Under the pieces are notes generated by a model. The model saw only the letters and a program-made list of their open reading frames with translations, did not search any database and was not told the origin of the DNA. A program made the translations under genes and the position numbers. A stretch of 64,000 nucleotides of DNA from Dichotomocladium elegans (Eukaryota > Mucoromycota > Mucoromycetes > Mucorales > Lichtheimiaceae). Positions within the stretch are counted from its first letter, which is position 1; every line of letters starts with the position of its first letter. Location of the stretch: assembly GCA_025716815.1 (NCBI GenBank), contig JAIXMN010000002.1, positions 558,001 through 622,000 on the forward strand, written 5' to 3'. Of this stretch, positions 49,558 through 62,354 are shown in pieces.

Positions 49558-49697
49558 TTTCAAGCGCAGTATAGCAATGCCAATGTAATTTCTATCATTG
49601 CTCGGTACACATGTTGATCGGTTATCAACTGATAGATCGAAATTTCATTATACCGAATAATATCTGCTTTTATGGACCTTTCCGTCTATCGAGCGTT
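49558..49697 (-). repeat. Right terminal inverted repeat
   Basis: Inverted partner of 45160-45296, ending GAGCGTT. Small insertions and deletions are present, so the pair is old or subject to little homogenisation. Confidence 0.7.
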
Positions 49698-51859
49698 GAT
49701 TATATGCAATGCTGCTGCGTGCAGGTTGCAGATCCCTAAGGAGATTATACTTAGATGCGGCACTTGATATGCACTCTGTCCGATGTAGCATCTTTTTTGG
49801 TGTACGAAATACGTGAAGCACAAAAAAGAGGTCGCAAGAGCTACACACGCAATACGCACACGCGGAGCGAGATCAGTTGCATATAGGACACTTGTGGTCG
49901 CTGTGCTATGTACTTGCTCTATGTATCGCATTACTATCATCATGCATCGGAGCATCTTAATTTCCCTAGTGGCCCAAGAGACAAACAAATGTTGGGTCTT
50001 GGTGCTGTAACGGCTTTTGGTAGTATCGAAGTAAGTTTGATGTGGAGGGAAGGAGGTCTGGGAAGGGGCGAACAACAAAAGAGGGGCAAAAAGAAGACCA
50101 TTCTGTAAGGGTGCCGCAGGACTTTGTTCTGAGAGGCTATCGCTTGGGGAGGGAGAATTTCTTGATCCACGTTGATGAAAGCGGCGTGCGAGGATAATAT
50201 GTACTGCAGGGCATAGAACCGGCTTCTGTCGCCTTGACACATGGGTATTAACGCAGCAACGCCTATTTAACAACATTTGCGATAACGAGGCTACAGGATG
50301 CAAGTGACACGCATGCGCAGTACATTGATACGCTGGTCCGATCGTACTGCATTAAGGAGCGCTGCACTGCTTGACAATGATTACAGAGGTGCCATGCATT
50401 GTTTTGATCACGGGAAGACAGATTTTAAGTAGAGCCTGGAACCCCGCCGAAGAATAACGAGCTTGAGGTCGGCGGACATCCGGAGAAAAGGGGTTAGAGC
50501 CAAGCCGACGACTCAAAGACAAGTATTACATAGTATGGTTGTACAAATCAAGTGGCAAAAACAAAAAGAACGCCACGCACACGATGATGCTTATGCATAT
50601 GGCATGGCTATGAGCTTAATATGATGCACGACGAGGAAAGATGAGGAACTGGCAACTGTATCAGCGCTGAGGTGGTAACACCTACATCATCGCTGTGGAC
50701 ATTTAATAATACTAAGCTACACGGTCCTTCCAACAATGACTGCGGCCTGGTGTCCTAGAAAGCACCTTCCCGACCATCCCTAGCATATATACATATTTCC
50801 CATGCCATCATATCTTGCTAGAGACTTGGAGCGACCAGATATGAAGGAAGCTTAACCAAAAAAATTATCTTTTTCGCTGCATAAAGTGAGCGTGATCTTC
50901 GGCAAGCCTTTCCTATATATGTCAATTTAGTTTATTATTATTTCTGACTCCCACTTGTGCAGATGCAGAATGCAACATGATGCGAAGCCCATCAACGCTT
51001 GCTCCTTCGTTCCCCGATCTGCTCCCACACTCGCCCTCCCATTCCCCTGCCGATTCTTGTCTCCGACTCGACGTTGCGTAGTTGCAGCAACTTCGCATGA
51101 AAACTGACAGTTAGAAGTCCTTTGTTTGACAAGCTTTCAGGTTGCCGCTTTTCTGTTAAGCTAGCAGAAGAAGGTGGTAAATACGCAGATAAATATAAAG
51201 AAAGAAAACAAGAACAAACAGGTGCATAGCCAACCTTCCTTCCTCCCCCTTTGGGGTCGGTGAAGTCCAAGTTTTATGGATCGTTTTTTTTTTCAATGCT
51301 GATCATAGTAGTTTTGTTCACCGCCTCCAAAGACAGGGTGAGGAAAAAGGATGTGTTTGTGCATATACCTGTCATACAAACAAAATGCGAGTTGGGCCAT
51401 TTACAACAAACTCAAACAAACTCCCCTTTCTTTATCCTTTTCTTTTTCACTTTCCAGACACTCCCATTCACTCGCTCGCTCGCTCACTTACGCGCATCCT
51501 TCTTCTTACCATAGTCCGAGTGATTCAGGAGAAATCAAAGGGTGTTTTCTCACAGATTGAATTATACGCCTTTTTCTTTAAGTATTTCCTAACGAACGAA
51601 AGAAAAAAGGTAAAATAACTCGATAGAAAGAAAAATATGGGTGATCAGGCATTCCCCGCAGTAGCAGAATGTGCCTGCAAGCTTTCAACGTAACGTAAAT
51701 CTTACTGTACATGCGCGCAAATATTTTAAAGGCACTTTCCTGGCATATTGCGCTCATAACGCAGATCGCATATTATATAATCTCGCAGAACATCTGGAAA
51801 ACATATACGGCAGCCCTCTTTTCTTCTTACCTTTCTCACATATTCTCACCACGATAACG
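49698..51859. other. Long region upstream of the APSES gene
   Basis: About 2.2 kb with no supported gene. A 205-codon reverse-strand frame (49686-50303) overlaps the transposon end and has no conserved look. The last 600 bp are pyrimidine-rich with CTCG repeats near 51475. Long upstream regions are common for fungal developmental regulators. Confidence 0.45.
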
Positions 51860-53734
51860 ATGCTTGAAGGAAGTTACCAAGGTTTCATATATCAGCCTAC
51901 GGGACCAGAAACACCAACTGGAACGTCGCCGCATCTAGGTCCATCATCATCTCCAGCACCACAACCAACATCGGCTGCATATTCAGCGAACAACAAACCC
52001 GACCACCGTCATCCACAGCATTATTATCGCGATTCATATGATAGCGCTGCCAGCAGTAACAGTACCAATAGCAGCAACAGCATTGGAGGCTATTACCTGA
52101 CCCAGCCACCTGCTCAGCACTATCAACTACCCATGCCAGCATCAGCCGGAAACGCTTATGAGCCAAAAAGTCCAATGTTTCCTGGTCGCAAGAGCGATCA
52201 TTCCGATGGAATGATCCTCTCATACCCTCCTCCCCCTCATCCGCAGCCACATCATCGCCATCAGCATCATGACAACAGTAGTAGCTGGTCAATCCGCCCG
52301 GATGTCGGCGGCAACAGCAACTCGAATGACGGAGGAGGGTACTCGTGGAACTACAGTCCACCGGTGCGTCCGCTTACTCTATCCTCTCCAACGCATGCTG
52401 TAAGGGGAGGGAAGAGCTATTCTAGCAACACCGAGACACGTGCCGGACTTGGTGGCTACGGCGACGACGACACATTATCACCCATCCCAAAGCCACTCGT
52501 CCTCGACCAAGCTCCAGGCTTTCCTCCGCGGCACAAGCTCACAACGACGGTCTGGGAAGACGAAGGCACGGTCTGCTATCAGGTTGACGCAAAAGGCATC
52601 TGCGTTGCCCGACGAGCGGGTGAGAGAAAATAGAGAGGAGGGGAGAGAGTAGAGATATGCTTCGGACAGCCGCTAAGGAAGAATTTTCCTCCTAGATAAC
52701 CATATGGTGAATGGAACCAAACTGCTTAACGTGGTGGGCATGTCGCGCGGCAAACGGGATGGCATCCTGAAAAACGAACGTGGTCGTATTGTCATCAAGG
52801 TTGGAGCCATGCATCTTAAAGGAGTTTGGTAAATGCATTTTCTTTCGTCGCATAACGTTCTGTGCTAACCATCATCTCAATCTGTTCTTCTTTCAAGGAT
52901 TGCTCTGCACAGAGCCAAGTATCTTGCCAACAAATTCCATGTCTGCGATGCGCTTTACCCTCTCTTTGAGGACAATCCAAGAAAATTTGTTCATCCGCCT
53001 TCGCCTGTCATTTCTCGGACCCTTGTTGGCAGGTCATCAAACGACAAGCAAACCTTCTGGAGCGATACTAACAATGGTAACGGTCCCAACAAGAGAGCAC
53101 CGCTCCCATCTATTATCGATCAGCAGCAAGGTAAAAGAAAATTTCAAGATGACAAGCATTCTATATTTACTCATATACAAATAATAACAACGATCAGGCG
53201 CATCTCGTGGTCCGGATCCTCATCAGCATCCTCATACTCATCCCTTAGGTTCGTTTTTCGGCCATGGATTATTCTTTTTAGAAAAAAAAAAAGCAAGCTG
53301 TTGACCACTCACTATCTATTCAGACACCACGGGATCAATACACCGTACCAACATGATCTCATCGCCGCCAACAACGCTATCTCTTCCTCGACCGCAGTCA
53401 GGGTATCAAGCCATAGGCTACTATTACCATCATCAGCCACAACCGCGACCCGAGACACCAGCAGAGTATACGCGTCCCCATCATTTGTTCCAGAATACGG
53501 GAGACCCACGGAAGGCCATTGCGTTCAATCCATTACCAGATCGACACCAGCAACACAAAGATCAGGTAAGCAAAACCAGAGATATTCACCTAGCATACAA
53601 TACTTATCATGCCTTCTTTATATAAGCCGATCAAGCTGAGTTATGACCCAGTCATCAACAGTTCGCCGAAGGCATCGGATCAATCTTCATCTTTGGAGAA
53701 TGGCTGTGAACATCAAAGCTGCGGAGATCCATAG
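51860..53734 (+). CDS. APSES-domain (StuA/Efg1-type) transcription factor
   Basis: Nuclear DNA-binding regulator of the fungal development family. Exons 51860-52619, 52696-52828, 52898-53130, 53198-53248, 53324-53565, 53627-53734; 508 aa. The first 230 residues are Ser/Pro/Asn/His-rich and probably disordered. The APSES/KilA-N domain spans about 232-335: [51 protein letters not shown] text ([13 protein letters not shown]), [19 protein letters not shown]. Two introns interrupt the domain. A His/Pro/Gln-rich C-terminal half follows with no ankyrin repeats, which places it with StuA/Phd1/Efg1 rather than Swi4/Mbp1 types. The ATG at 51860 is the first Met giving a plausible N-terminus (MLEGSYQGF). 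Confidence 0.93.
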
Positions 53735-54781
53735 TTTCGTTATTCTCTCTTCCATACCAAGGGCTCCAAACAACAACCAGTCATCATCTCAGTCACACAC
53801 ACACATAGCACACTCAACAAATGCAAAGAACAGACACATTTATCACACGCATATATATAATTAACCATTTCTTCCTTCAGGGAACACACTAAGTATATAT
53901 GTACAGATATATGTTAAGGGGAATGAATAAGTCGGCTTGATCTTTATAAAATAATTGAATGTACTTTATTCTTTTTTGTCCTGACAGGCTGGAGTCCTGT
54001 ATGGGAGTAAGGAAGGAGAGGACGCCACACGACGAAGATGACGGTGCATGGTGCAGGAAAGGCTGTTTAACAGAAGCCACTTGGTTTTTTTCCCTAGTGG
54101 TCCACTAGCTTCTACGCCAACGTGCAGATGGGGTGCTCAACGAGAATATCCGTATATGAAGTTGCCCTTTCTTTCACGCTCACGTCCTTATCCCCGCCTT
54201 AGGCGGATATAGTGCGACCGACAGAAGGGGACTGATAAGATGCGAGAAAAAGCAACTTCGTTACCACATGACCTTTTTCCCTTGTACAAATTGTATTATA
54301 AAATTTTGCGAAGTTAGCGACGGCAACACTGTGAATTGTGTAATGGAGTGTTCTTCGTTAGGTCACATCTGAGAAAATCCCGCAGCCACTTGGAGAAGCC
54401 ACGCCACACTAGGTTGAGAGCCACTCCGGCTTGGCATTCCTTTCTCGTGTCACCACGAGGATATTACATGACACACAACACCCAGAAATCCGTCTCCTTT
54501 TTCTTCTTCTTCTTCCTTTCCTCCCCCACAGCGTACAACTCATCTTCTTCACCCTCCACCCCCTTACCCTTGTCGTGCTCCCGTCCGCTATATACGCTTC
54601 CTTCTCCCTCTCTGAGTCTACATCCTCCTCCTCTTTTCTACTGCTACGTACACATCGTTCCGCGTCCTGTCTTCATCCCGGTCCTGTTGGGGGGAAATCA
54701 TCGCTAGCCCAATATACCACGGCATCTTACAACTCATGCAACATCTCTCTTTCATAACTAATACATTGCAAGCAATTCGTC
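53735..54781. other. Intergenic region upstream of the Crz1-like gene
   Basis: About 1 kb. It has CA-rich tracts near 53800 and pyrimidine-rich sequence from 54490 to 54640, typical of a fungal promoter and 5' leader. No gene supported. Confidence 0.4.
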
Positions 54782-55751
54782 ATGAGCAACACGGCTATCG
54801 ATACATCAAAGGCACCGCCATCATCCGAATTTTTCACCAGTCGCCTAGATCAGCCACAGCAACAGGCGCCCATCTTTGCGCTACTAAACGATAAACGAGA
54901 TGACAACAGCATCAACCACAAAACTATGTCGTCTTTCCTGCCCACACCAGACACCCCTGTTACGAGCGCCTCTTCGTTGACGTTGCTAAAAACCCCCTTT
55001 GGAAGCCACAGACGCACGAGCGGTCCTCCCACTGGAGCAGCAGACAAAGAAAGGCCTTACGCATGCACCGAGTGTAGTCAGCGATTCAGTCGGCCCCATA
55101 ATCTTAAATCGCACCTCACCACGCACTCGTCCGAGCGCCCATTTCAGGTACATGATAATAAAAATCAATTTACAAACGACTTCGATGCATCCTTTATTCA
55201 CTTTTGGGAAGTGCAATGTGTGTAATAGCTTCTTTCGACGACACCACGATCTCAAACGACATAAGAAGTTGCATACGGGTGAGCGACCCTATCAATGCAA
55301 GAACTGCCACCGCTCCTTTGCACGCCTCGACGCCCTCAACCGGCACTGTCGAGCCGAAGGTGGCACAGCCTGTAACAATGCAGCCACCAAGCATCACCAC
55401 CAGGAACATCAGCGCCCCATTGTTCCACAACTGCACATTGCACACCCGGCTTCACAGCCTTTACCTTCCATATTCTTCCATCGGCATCATCCTTCACCAT
55501 CAACGTCGCCATCGCCTCCCACGCACACTACATCGCCTAATATCTCCCCTCCCGCAGCCACTAAAACTATCTTGTCCGCGCCGTTGTCCTCCTCCAAACG
55601 AACGCTCATCTTGCCTTCATTCAAGGATCCCTGGGAGGAGAATACACAGCTCCGCCATGAACTTGCCTATTGGAAAGCCAAGGCAGCCCAGATGAGTGAG
55701 TTACAATCGCAGCTGCATGATTTGCAGGTCGAGGCAAGTACTGTTTACTAG
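54782..55751 (+). CDS. C2H2 zinc-finger transcription factor, Crz1-like
   Basis: Exons 54782-55147 and 55212-55751 give 301 aa. Three fingers lie in tandem from about residue 92: CTECSQRFSRPHNLKSHLTTH, linker SSERPFQ, CNVCNSFFRRHHDLKRHKKLH, linker TGERPYQ, then CKNCHRSFARLDALNRHCR with a downstream GGTAC. Finger order, linkers and the atypical third finger ending Arg-x-Glu/Ala-GG-x-x-C are those of calcineurin-responsive Crz1 proteins. The intron falls exactly between fingers 1 and 2. The rest is Ser/Pro/His-rich with a short C-terminal coiled coil (QLRHELAYWKAKAAQMSELQ). At 301 aa it is much shorter than ascomycete Crz1, and I see no clear PxIxIT calcineurin docking motif, so calcineurin control is unproven. 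Confidence 0.82.
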
Positions 55752-56642
55752 TAACGACATAAGTAAGGGGTTCCTTAACGATTGAATATATTTATAGAAT
55801 AAAGTATTGCGATCTGTCATCATGGATGCGCGTCCTGACAACACATGAATACTAATGATCTTTGTCGTCAACACACCCTTTCTTGCTATCTGTATATACG
55901 TATATTCTCCAAGCACGCCCCCCATCAAACTCGGGAAGTCGCTTACAATTCGCTTGCGCATGATGTCCACATCTGCCTCTTGGATCTTTTAATACTTCTA
56001 TTTTTTTTTCTCTCCCTCTTTTTCTCTCGCTTCGCTACATAACATGAGAAATCTATTTATTACTGCACGACTGCCCTGAATCCTATGGACGTAGGCGTTC
56101 CAAGGCATCTGCTCTTAACTCCGAAATATTTTATGTACGTTATACATCCATGTGTTGAGCCCGTCTGGAGTTTGTATGTTAGGCCACCAACTAGGCATAT
56201 ACTCCGAAGACATTCTTGCAGTAGAAAAGCAAAGTTACTACGCAGTTACACAGGGCACACTGAATAAAGTTGGCATCGGAATCCCCAACATATATTTGAA
56301 TGCACTACAGCCAGCAATTACACGTTCGTCCAGCCACAATGATGAGCGGGGCTGGGTACTACTACGGGAGGAAGGGGAAACAAAGGATTCCCGGTAATAT
56401 TGTCCTGAAATAGTGCAGCAAGAGTCGTAAACAAGGGCCGCTGGTTATCCAGGAACAAAGCGATGGAAAACAATTGCTTGCATTCGTCGCAAATTTGTAG
56501 GATCTTTCTCGCTGCACCCAAACCGTCACAATTCGGCATAGCACATGCCCAAATCGGGCAAATAAAAAATTCCAGCTCTTTTTTTTTTTCTTTGGTTAAA
56601 AAGCGGTTGTCGTTTGAATCGATTGCGTTTGTTGTACGTAAA
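55752..56642. other. Intergenic region upstream of RIO1
   Basis: About 890 bp, no supported gene. Short frames only. A T-tract near 56580 precedes the RIO1 start. Confidence 0.4.
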
Positions 56643-58812
56643 ATGGCTGCTAGAGTGGAAGATCAGTTTGAAGACGCTCCGGATATAATGGAGCAATCTG
56701 GGCTGCAGGTGCAGCAGCAACCGGCTGAAGATTATGAGGAGGACTACGACGATTATGACGATTACCTCGATGATGAGTTGAATGACACCGATCTCTGGGA
56801 TAATGCCACAGGAGGTACTGCTCTCTATAGCGCACGGTACCCCGGGATGCATCGCGCTGTGTCAATTCAAATTTTGATCTGACTTGCGGATGATGATACT
56901 AGACTTCACGAAGCAGTATAACCGTTTACGCCAGCAAGTTAGCGGGAGTCAGGCGCCTCAGCCTACGGTCGTTATCCCCGCATCTAATACCAGACGTATG
57001 CCGATCAAGCCTCCTACCGAGTCGACTGTCGCTGCAACGGGGGATATGAAAATAAAAGACAAAAAAAAGGCGCTCGACTCGCAGATTGAGAGTCTCGGGC
57101 ATTTCGCGAGTCGAATTCACGTTTCGGATTATGTGCCTGGCTCGGCTGCAACAGTAGGCGGTGGTAGTCGAAAGGCGACAGGTGAAAAGTAAGGAAGGGA
57201 GCGAGGGAGGAGGAGGAGGGGGGAAAGCGGCATGCACTGTATACAGGAAACTAACACGGATTCTTATTAGAACTATTCAGAAGGATAAATCGGACCGCGC
57301 TACAGTGGAACAAGTACTCGATCCGCGCACACGTATCATTCTGTTCAAGATGTTGAACCGTGGCATTTTTTACGAGATCAACGGCTGTGTCAGTACCGGC
57401 AAAGAAGCGAACGTGTACCACGCCACGACAGAGGATGGCACTCATCGGGCCATCAAGGTTTACAAAACGTCGGTGTTGACGTTCAAAGATCGTGACCGAT
57501 ATGTCACTGGCGAGTATCGTTTTCGTCACGGCTACTCCAAGTCGAACCCGCGCAAGATGGTCAAGGTGTGGGCCGAAAAGGAAATGCGCAATTTACGCCG
57601 ACTTAAGCAGGCAGGTATCCCCTCGCCCGAAGCATTGGTACTACGAATGCACGTTTTGGTGATGGAATTCTTGGGTGATAAAAACGGATGGTAAGTTGGG
57701 AGATCAGTTTGCATCATGAGGAGTTTGTTGACTATCAAAACTCTAGGGCCTACCCTCGCCTCAAGGATGCACAGATCGACACATCAAAGTACCCGGCGTT
57801 GTATTATCAACTCATCAAGAATGTCCGAACAATGTACCAAGTCTGCAAGTTAGTTCACGCGGATTTGAGCGAGTACAATATCTTGTATGTTCTTTTTCTT
57901 TTTGTTCGTGATGGCGAGGTCACTGGTCTAAATAGCAATATGTAGATACCATTCGCGTACTCTCTATATCATTGATGTATCGCAGTCGGTGGAGCACGAT
58001 CATCCGCATGCATCCGAATTCCTGAGAAAAGATCTATCAAATGTGACTGACTATTTTTCCAAGAAGGGTGTGCGCGTCATGTCATTGATGGATCTGTTCC
58101 GCTTTGTCACGGACTCAAGCTTCGGTAATGACGAAGAGGCGGTCGACCGGGAGCTCGAAAAGGTAATTTTCAAAAGTTAGGGGGTGGGGAAGATAGCATT
58201 AATTAACTGTATATGAGGGGGCCCGGTTTGCATTCGTAATAGATTCAACTTCGAATGAATTCTGAGCCGGAAATAGAACGAAACAAATTGGAGGAGGAGG
58301 TGTTTATGAAGTCTTATATACCACAGACACTGGAGGAGGTGATTGACGTAGAGCGCGACACTTTGCGTATTGCAGAGGGCGAGGGAAAAGATGTAAGTTT
58401 AGCTTCGGCTCTTTCATTGCGGCTTTGCGACATGAACTTGACTTTGTGAGGTTAGCTTGTGTATGCAAATCTCCTGGGCGACTCGAATTTTGAAAGCGAG
58501 ACCATAGCAGCAGAAGCAGCAGCACCTACTAAGGCAATAGCAGCACTCCGGATAGAAGATAGCAGCAGCGAGGATGAAGACGAAGATGAGGAAGAGTATG
58601 AGGATGGAGGGACAGAGTCCGGAGATGAAGGAGAAGACTCAGACGAGGGCGATGATCGCAAGCCGCGTGGCAAGAAGTTTGAAGATAAGGAAGCAAAAAA
58701 ACTCAGAAAACAGAAAACAAAAGAAGACGCACGAGAGCGACGAAAGCACAAGATCCCAAAGGCTGAGAAGAAGCGGAAGATACAGAATTCAAAGAAGCGG
58801 TCAAAGAAATAA
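56643..58812 (+). CDS. RIO1: Atypical protein kinase Rio1
   Basis: Kinase/ATPase for late cytoplasmic 40S ribosome maturation. Seven exons: 56643-56814, 56903-57188, 57271-57690, 57747-57884, 57946-58162, 58243-58392, 58456-58812; 579 aa. Acidic N-terminus ([13 protein letters not shown]). RIO domain about 165-430 with the P-loop-like [11 protein letters not shown] (near 190), AIKVYKTS carrying the ATP-contact Lys, the flexible-loop region [27 protein letters not shown] segment, catalytic HADLSEYN (near 330) and metal-binding [14 protein letters not shown] (near 345). The tail is first acidic, then Lys/Arg-rich, as usual for Rio1. All catalytic residues are present. Confidence 0.96.
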
Positions 58813-59239
58813 AGCATCAGATAGAACATTTCCTCCCGCGCAAACATTCCCGAGAAACAGTGCACATGCAAGGGCCTCTTCTTACATTGTTTCACCCTAC
58901 CCCTGTGTCCCTTGGCAGTGTGCGACGAGTAGGAGAAGGCCATGTCCCGATATGGAATGGGCAAGTAGGCGTTGCGACGGTCATTGAGTCGGGGAATTGT
59001 TATTGGCCAGAGAAAGTGAGCGAGGGAGATAGAGGTGGTGAGCTCTGAATTAGTTACACGGGTGATGGCGGGGCGGGGGGTGGGGGTTTGGGGGGGGGGT
59101 GAAAGAGAAGAGGAGAAAGGGGGAGGTGCAACAAGAACAAAGCCGTCCGCCCATCTATATTTAAGTGCAGGTTATTTGCCCCAAGTTGCTCTGCTATCCC
59201 CTCTCTTTCTTTTCTCTTCCTTTGGCGCGGATTGCCAAG
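58813..59239. other. Intergenic region between RIO1 and the GT2 gene
   Basis: 427 bp, no gene. Contains a G-run-rich stretch near 59065-59130 with several groups of three or more G, then the T/C-rich leader of the next gene. Confidence 0.45.
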
Positions 59240-61091
59240 ATGATGTTGCTCCATTACCCTTTTGAGCTGGTTGCACCCATGGTCGCCATTAGCTCCATCT
59301 TGCTTCTTCTTCTAGGTCCGTTGCTGATTCCGCGTCTCTACCTGGTCTTCCTCCTTGTCTACTTCACTGGCTTTCTCTATTCTCAAATCAACCATGTATT
59401 CAAGTTCTGGATCACAGCGTCGACGATGAAGAAGAAAATCCGTGCCTGGAACGCCAACTCTACTCAGCAGCAACGCATCACGGCCAATCCCAGTGAAAAG
59501 TTAAACTCCCCGGTGACTCGACACTCAGCCTTGGTGGATGACGAGCGGCTCGACGAACTGGAAGCGATGCAGCCCGAAGTCTCTTCAGAACTGATCCATG
59601 CCTTCATTGTCCCCAATTATGCTGAGCCCGAGGGTCTGCTACGAGATACGATTAAGCGGCTGGCCAATCATAGGTAAGAATAATAATAAACGACGTCTTG
59701 GCAAAAAAAGGTTGACCAGTCGACAACAAACATGGTTTCCTTTCCTTAAATAGTAACGCGCAAACGAACTATGTCATCATTCTCGCTATGGAAGCCTCAG
59801 AACAAGGTCATGAAATTAAGGCTGAAAGTCTCGCAAACTATTTTAAGGATAGCTTCCTTCACTTTATCGTCAGTGTTCACCCGTCTGACATCCCCGGCGA
59901 ATCACGAGGCAAGGGCTCCAACGTGTCCTACGCAGCCCGGGTTGGGTGTGCGGAGATGATCCAGCGTGGGCTCGATCGAAGAAGAGTTGTTCTGACGGTT
60001 TCCGACTCGGATTCGTCTATCCCAGAGCTCTATGTGAAAGAGGTAAAGGAGAAGAGAATCCGGATCAACATGAGGGCCTTGTCTGATCCTGAAATGCCCA
60101 GGTCGAGAAAGCATTCCACAGAGCTGAAGACCCCCACTTTTTGCTGTACGCACCGCCGATCTTCTTTTCGCGCAACTGCTTTGACGTGCCCGCGGCTGTG
60201 CGCATGACCGACATTACTTGGTCGGCGATGGTGATGTCCAATCTCAGCAACAGCCGTGGCATCGCATTTCCTTGTTCGACGTACAGTCTCAGCCAGGTGC
60301 TTGCGGAGCGAGTAGGGTTTTGGGACACGGATGCAGATTCTGTGGGCGAGGACATGCACATGATGCTGAAGTGTTTCTTCAAGACGGACGGTATGGCGCG
60401 GTGTCAGCCGATTTTCGTTCCAATCAACCTGACGAATGTGCAGACGAACGGGTACATATCCAACATATACGCGCGTTATGTGCAGGCCAAGCGACACTAC
60501 AACGGCGTGGCGGATGTAGCGTATACTCTGCGCAACGCTTTTGGAATCCGCGACTCGTTTTCGGTCGACAGCCTGACGTCGAGCGGTCTGGTTTCCAAGA
60601 AGTCGTCGATGTATGCGTCGCCGACCTTCTGGATAGACAAGCTGATTATATCCATCAAAGTGCTCGAGGCCCACATGATCCCAATCAGCTCAGGATGGCT
60701 GATGTTTGCGGCTGTGCCACTCATGCAATTTGTTTTGTTCCCACCTCACCCGATGATGGCCATTGTGGACCCGGCCGACAACCCCATTCTTGTTTCTGAC
60801 TTTTACGCGAACCTGTGGAACATTGTGAAAATCATCACCGTCTTTCTGCCCCTGCCTTTGTTCGGCACCCTCGCCATTTACGAAGTCCTTCACCGCTTCG
60901 TCGACCGCGAGCTCTACCACAAGAAACCATCCGAGTCCCGCACCTGGCGCAACTGCTTCGACTACATCTCGCTCCCCATTGCCGCATGGCTCTTCTTGAC
61001 CCTCCCGTCGACGATTGCTGCTGTCAAGCGCCTCTACAAGTCCAATGACCAATACATTGTTGCCGAAAAGTTCTTTGAAGAAGAGGACTAA
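59240..61091 (+). CDS. Polytopic family-2-like glycosyltransferase
   Basis: Exons 59240-59673, 59754-60042, 60102-61091 give 570 aa. Two N-terminal membrane segments (about 8-50) precede a cytosolic catalytic region: FIVPNYAEPEGLLRDTI, NYVIILAMEASE, GKGSNVSYAARVG, LTVSDSDSSIP (DXD-like) and SVGEDMHMMLK (catalytic acidic residue). Three to four C-terminal membrane segments follow (SSGWLMFAAVPLMQFVLF, WNIVKIITVFLPLPLFG, YISLPIAAWLFLTLPSTI). This is the architecture of GT2-fold polysaccharide synthases found as uncharacterised fungal proteins. It lacks the chitin synthase QRRRW. Product unknown. The start is the first of two tandem ATGs at 59240. Confidence 0.85.
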
Positions 61092-62354
61092 AAAGTTTTT
61101 GTTTTTTTTTCACCCAATCACCTCCTTCGTTTCAAGCACTCCCTGCCCATTCGCGCACACACCTTTCCTCCTCCCAACCCGCCGATCTAGAAAATCATTC
61201 ATATACCTCTCCATCATACTTACTACGCTTAATATTGTTTTTTTCTTATTGTACTTTTTATCCCCATTCCCTTTCTGGCCTGAAAAATGGGGAGGGGTTT
61301 GGGAAGGCGAGACACGAAGAGTTTAACATCCCCTTCTTGCGTAATGTACACTGTTTCCCTGTAAATTTTGTAATTATACGATCGAGGCTTTGAAAAAAAA
61401 GATTCCCCCCTTTCCCCGGAGTGGAGCGGGGGTGCTTTGCTTTGCCCGCCGGTCCCCTTTAAAAAATGGATCTGCGCCCGACTCTAGGTCGTGTCACCCG
61501 AGATTGGGATAAACTTTTTTTTTTTTTTGCCTCATGGGTGACGCAGTATGAAATTGTCGTTTTCCTTTTTATCTTTTGATAAGATGCGCCCCATGTGTGG
61601 GAAGTGCTTGGGGGAAACATTCAAGCCACAGGTAGCAAATGAAAGGTGTGCGAATGTGGATCTGAAAGGGGTGGGGGTTGTTGGTTGCCATTTTTGATTT
61701 GGGAGCATCGGTTCGTTGAGAGGAAAATGTTGTGATAAGAAGGGGGTTACAGCGGCCTTTTTTATTTTCCACACTGACATCGTTTAGCCACACACCTCGC
61801 TTTTCATGGATGATTTCCCTCCCCGACAAGCATGGTTATTCCTCCAAAAAACATGTCGTACGAAATTTTTCTTGTAAAATGCCACCTGTGATTCGATGAA
61901 AAGCAAGCAACTCCGTTAAAACGCTGACTTCATTGACTGCATTGCCATATCCCCCCCCCCACCAACACATGTGCGTGAGGGTAAAACCAAAAAAGTCCGG
62001 TCATGCGTATCATCAATTGGGTGGCCATTCTCTCCGCACCATAACAATCCCCCCCCAAGGAGGGCTAAGGGATCGCTTCATATCTCATCTTTTTTTTTGG
62101 AGGAGGACACTTTGTGGCCAGTATTGTCTCCACGCCCAGCCCCACTTGGTGAAGTCTCCCCCTCATGGAACCCAACGTCGACACTGCGTTTGGTAATAAA
62201 AATTTTATAGATCGTATCATGTAAAAGGGGGGATATAGGTGTGTGGGGAGGAATTAACTATCTTTGCATTGGAATATTTTGGAATAAAATCTGTAATCAA
62301 TCGACCTTTAGTTAATACACATGGTGGTGAAGAATACCACCCTCGCCTCCGTTC
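61092..62354. other. Region between convergent genes
   Basis: About 1.26 kb between the GT2 gene and the tail of the reverse-strand RalGAP-like gene. It has many homopolymer tracts of T, C and G (near 61105, 61515, 61955, 62050). No gene supported. Confidence 0.45.

Larger units (their letters stand above)
45160..49697. mobile_element. Putative 4.5-kb DNA transposon with long imperfect terminal inverted repeats
   Basis: The reverse complement of 49558-49697 aligns along its whole length with 45160-45296: shared blocks include AAGCAGATAT, TTCGGTATAA, AACATG, ATGATAGAAATTA and ATTGCTAT. Interior reading frames exist on both strands but none is intact over long distance. I see no target-site duplication I would defend and no recognised transposase, so the superfamily is open. 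Confidence 0.6.

Noticed and set aside
49686..50303. 205-codon reverse-strand ORF
   Set aside because: Overlaps the transposon end and a unique spacer, no domain pattern and low-complexity Pro/Ser stretches.
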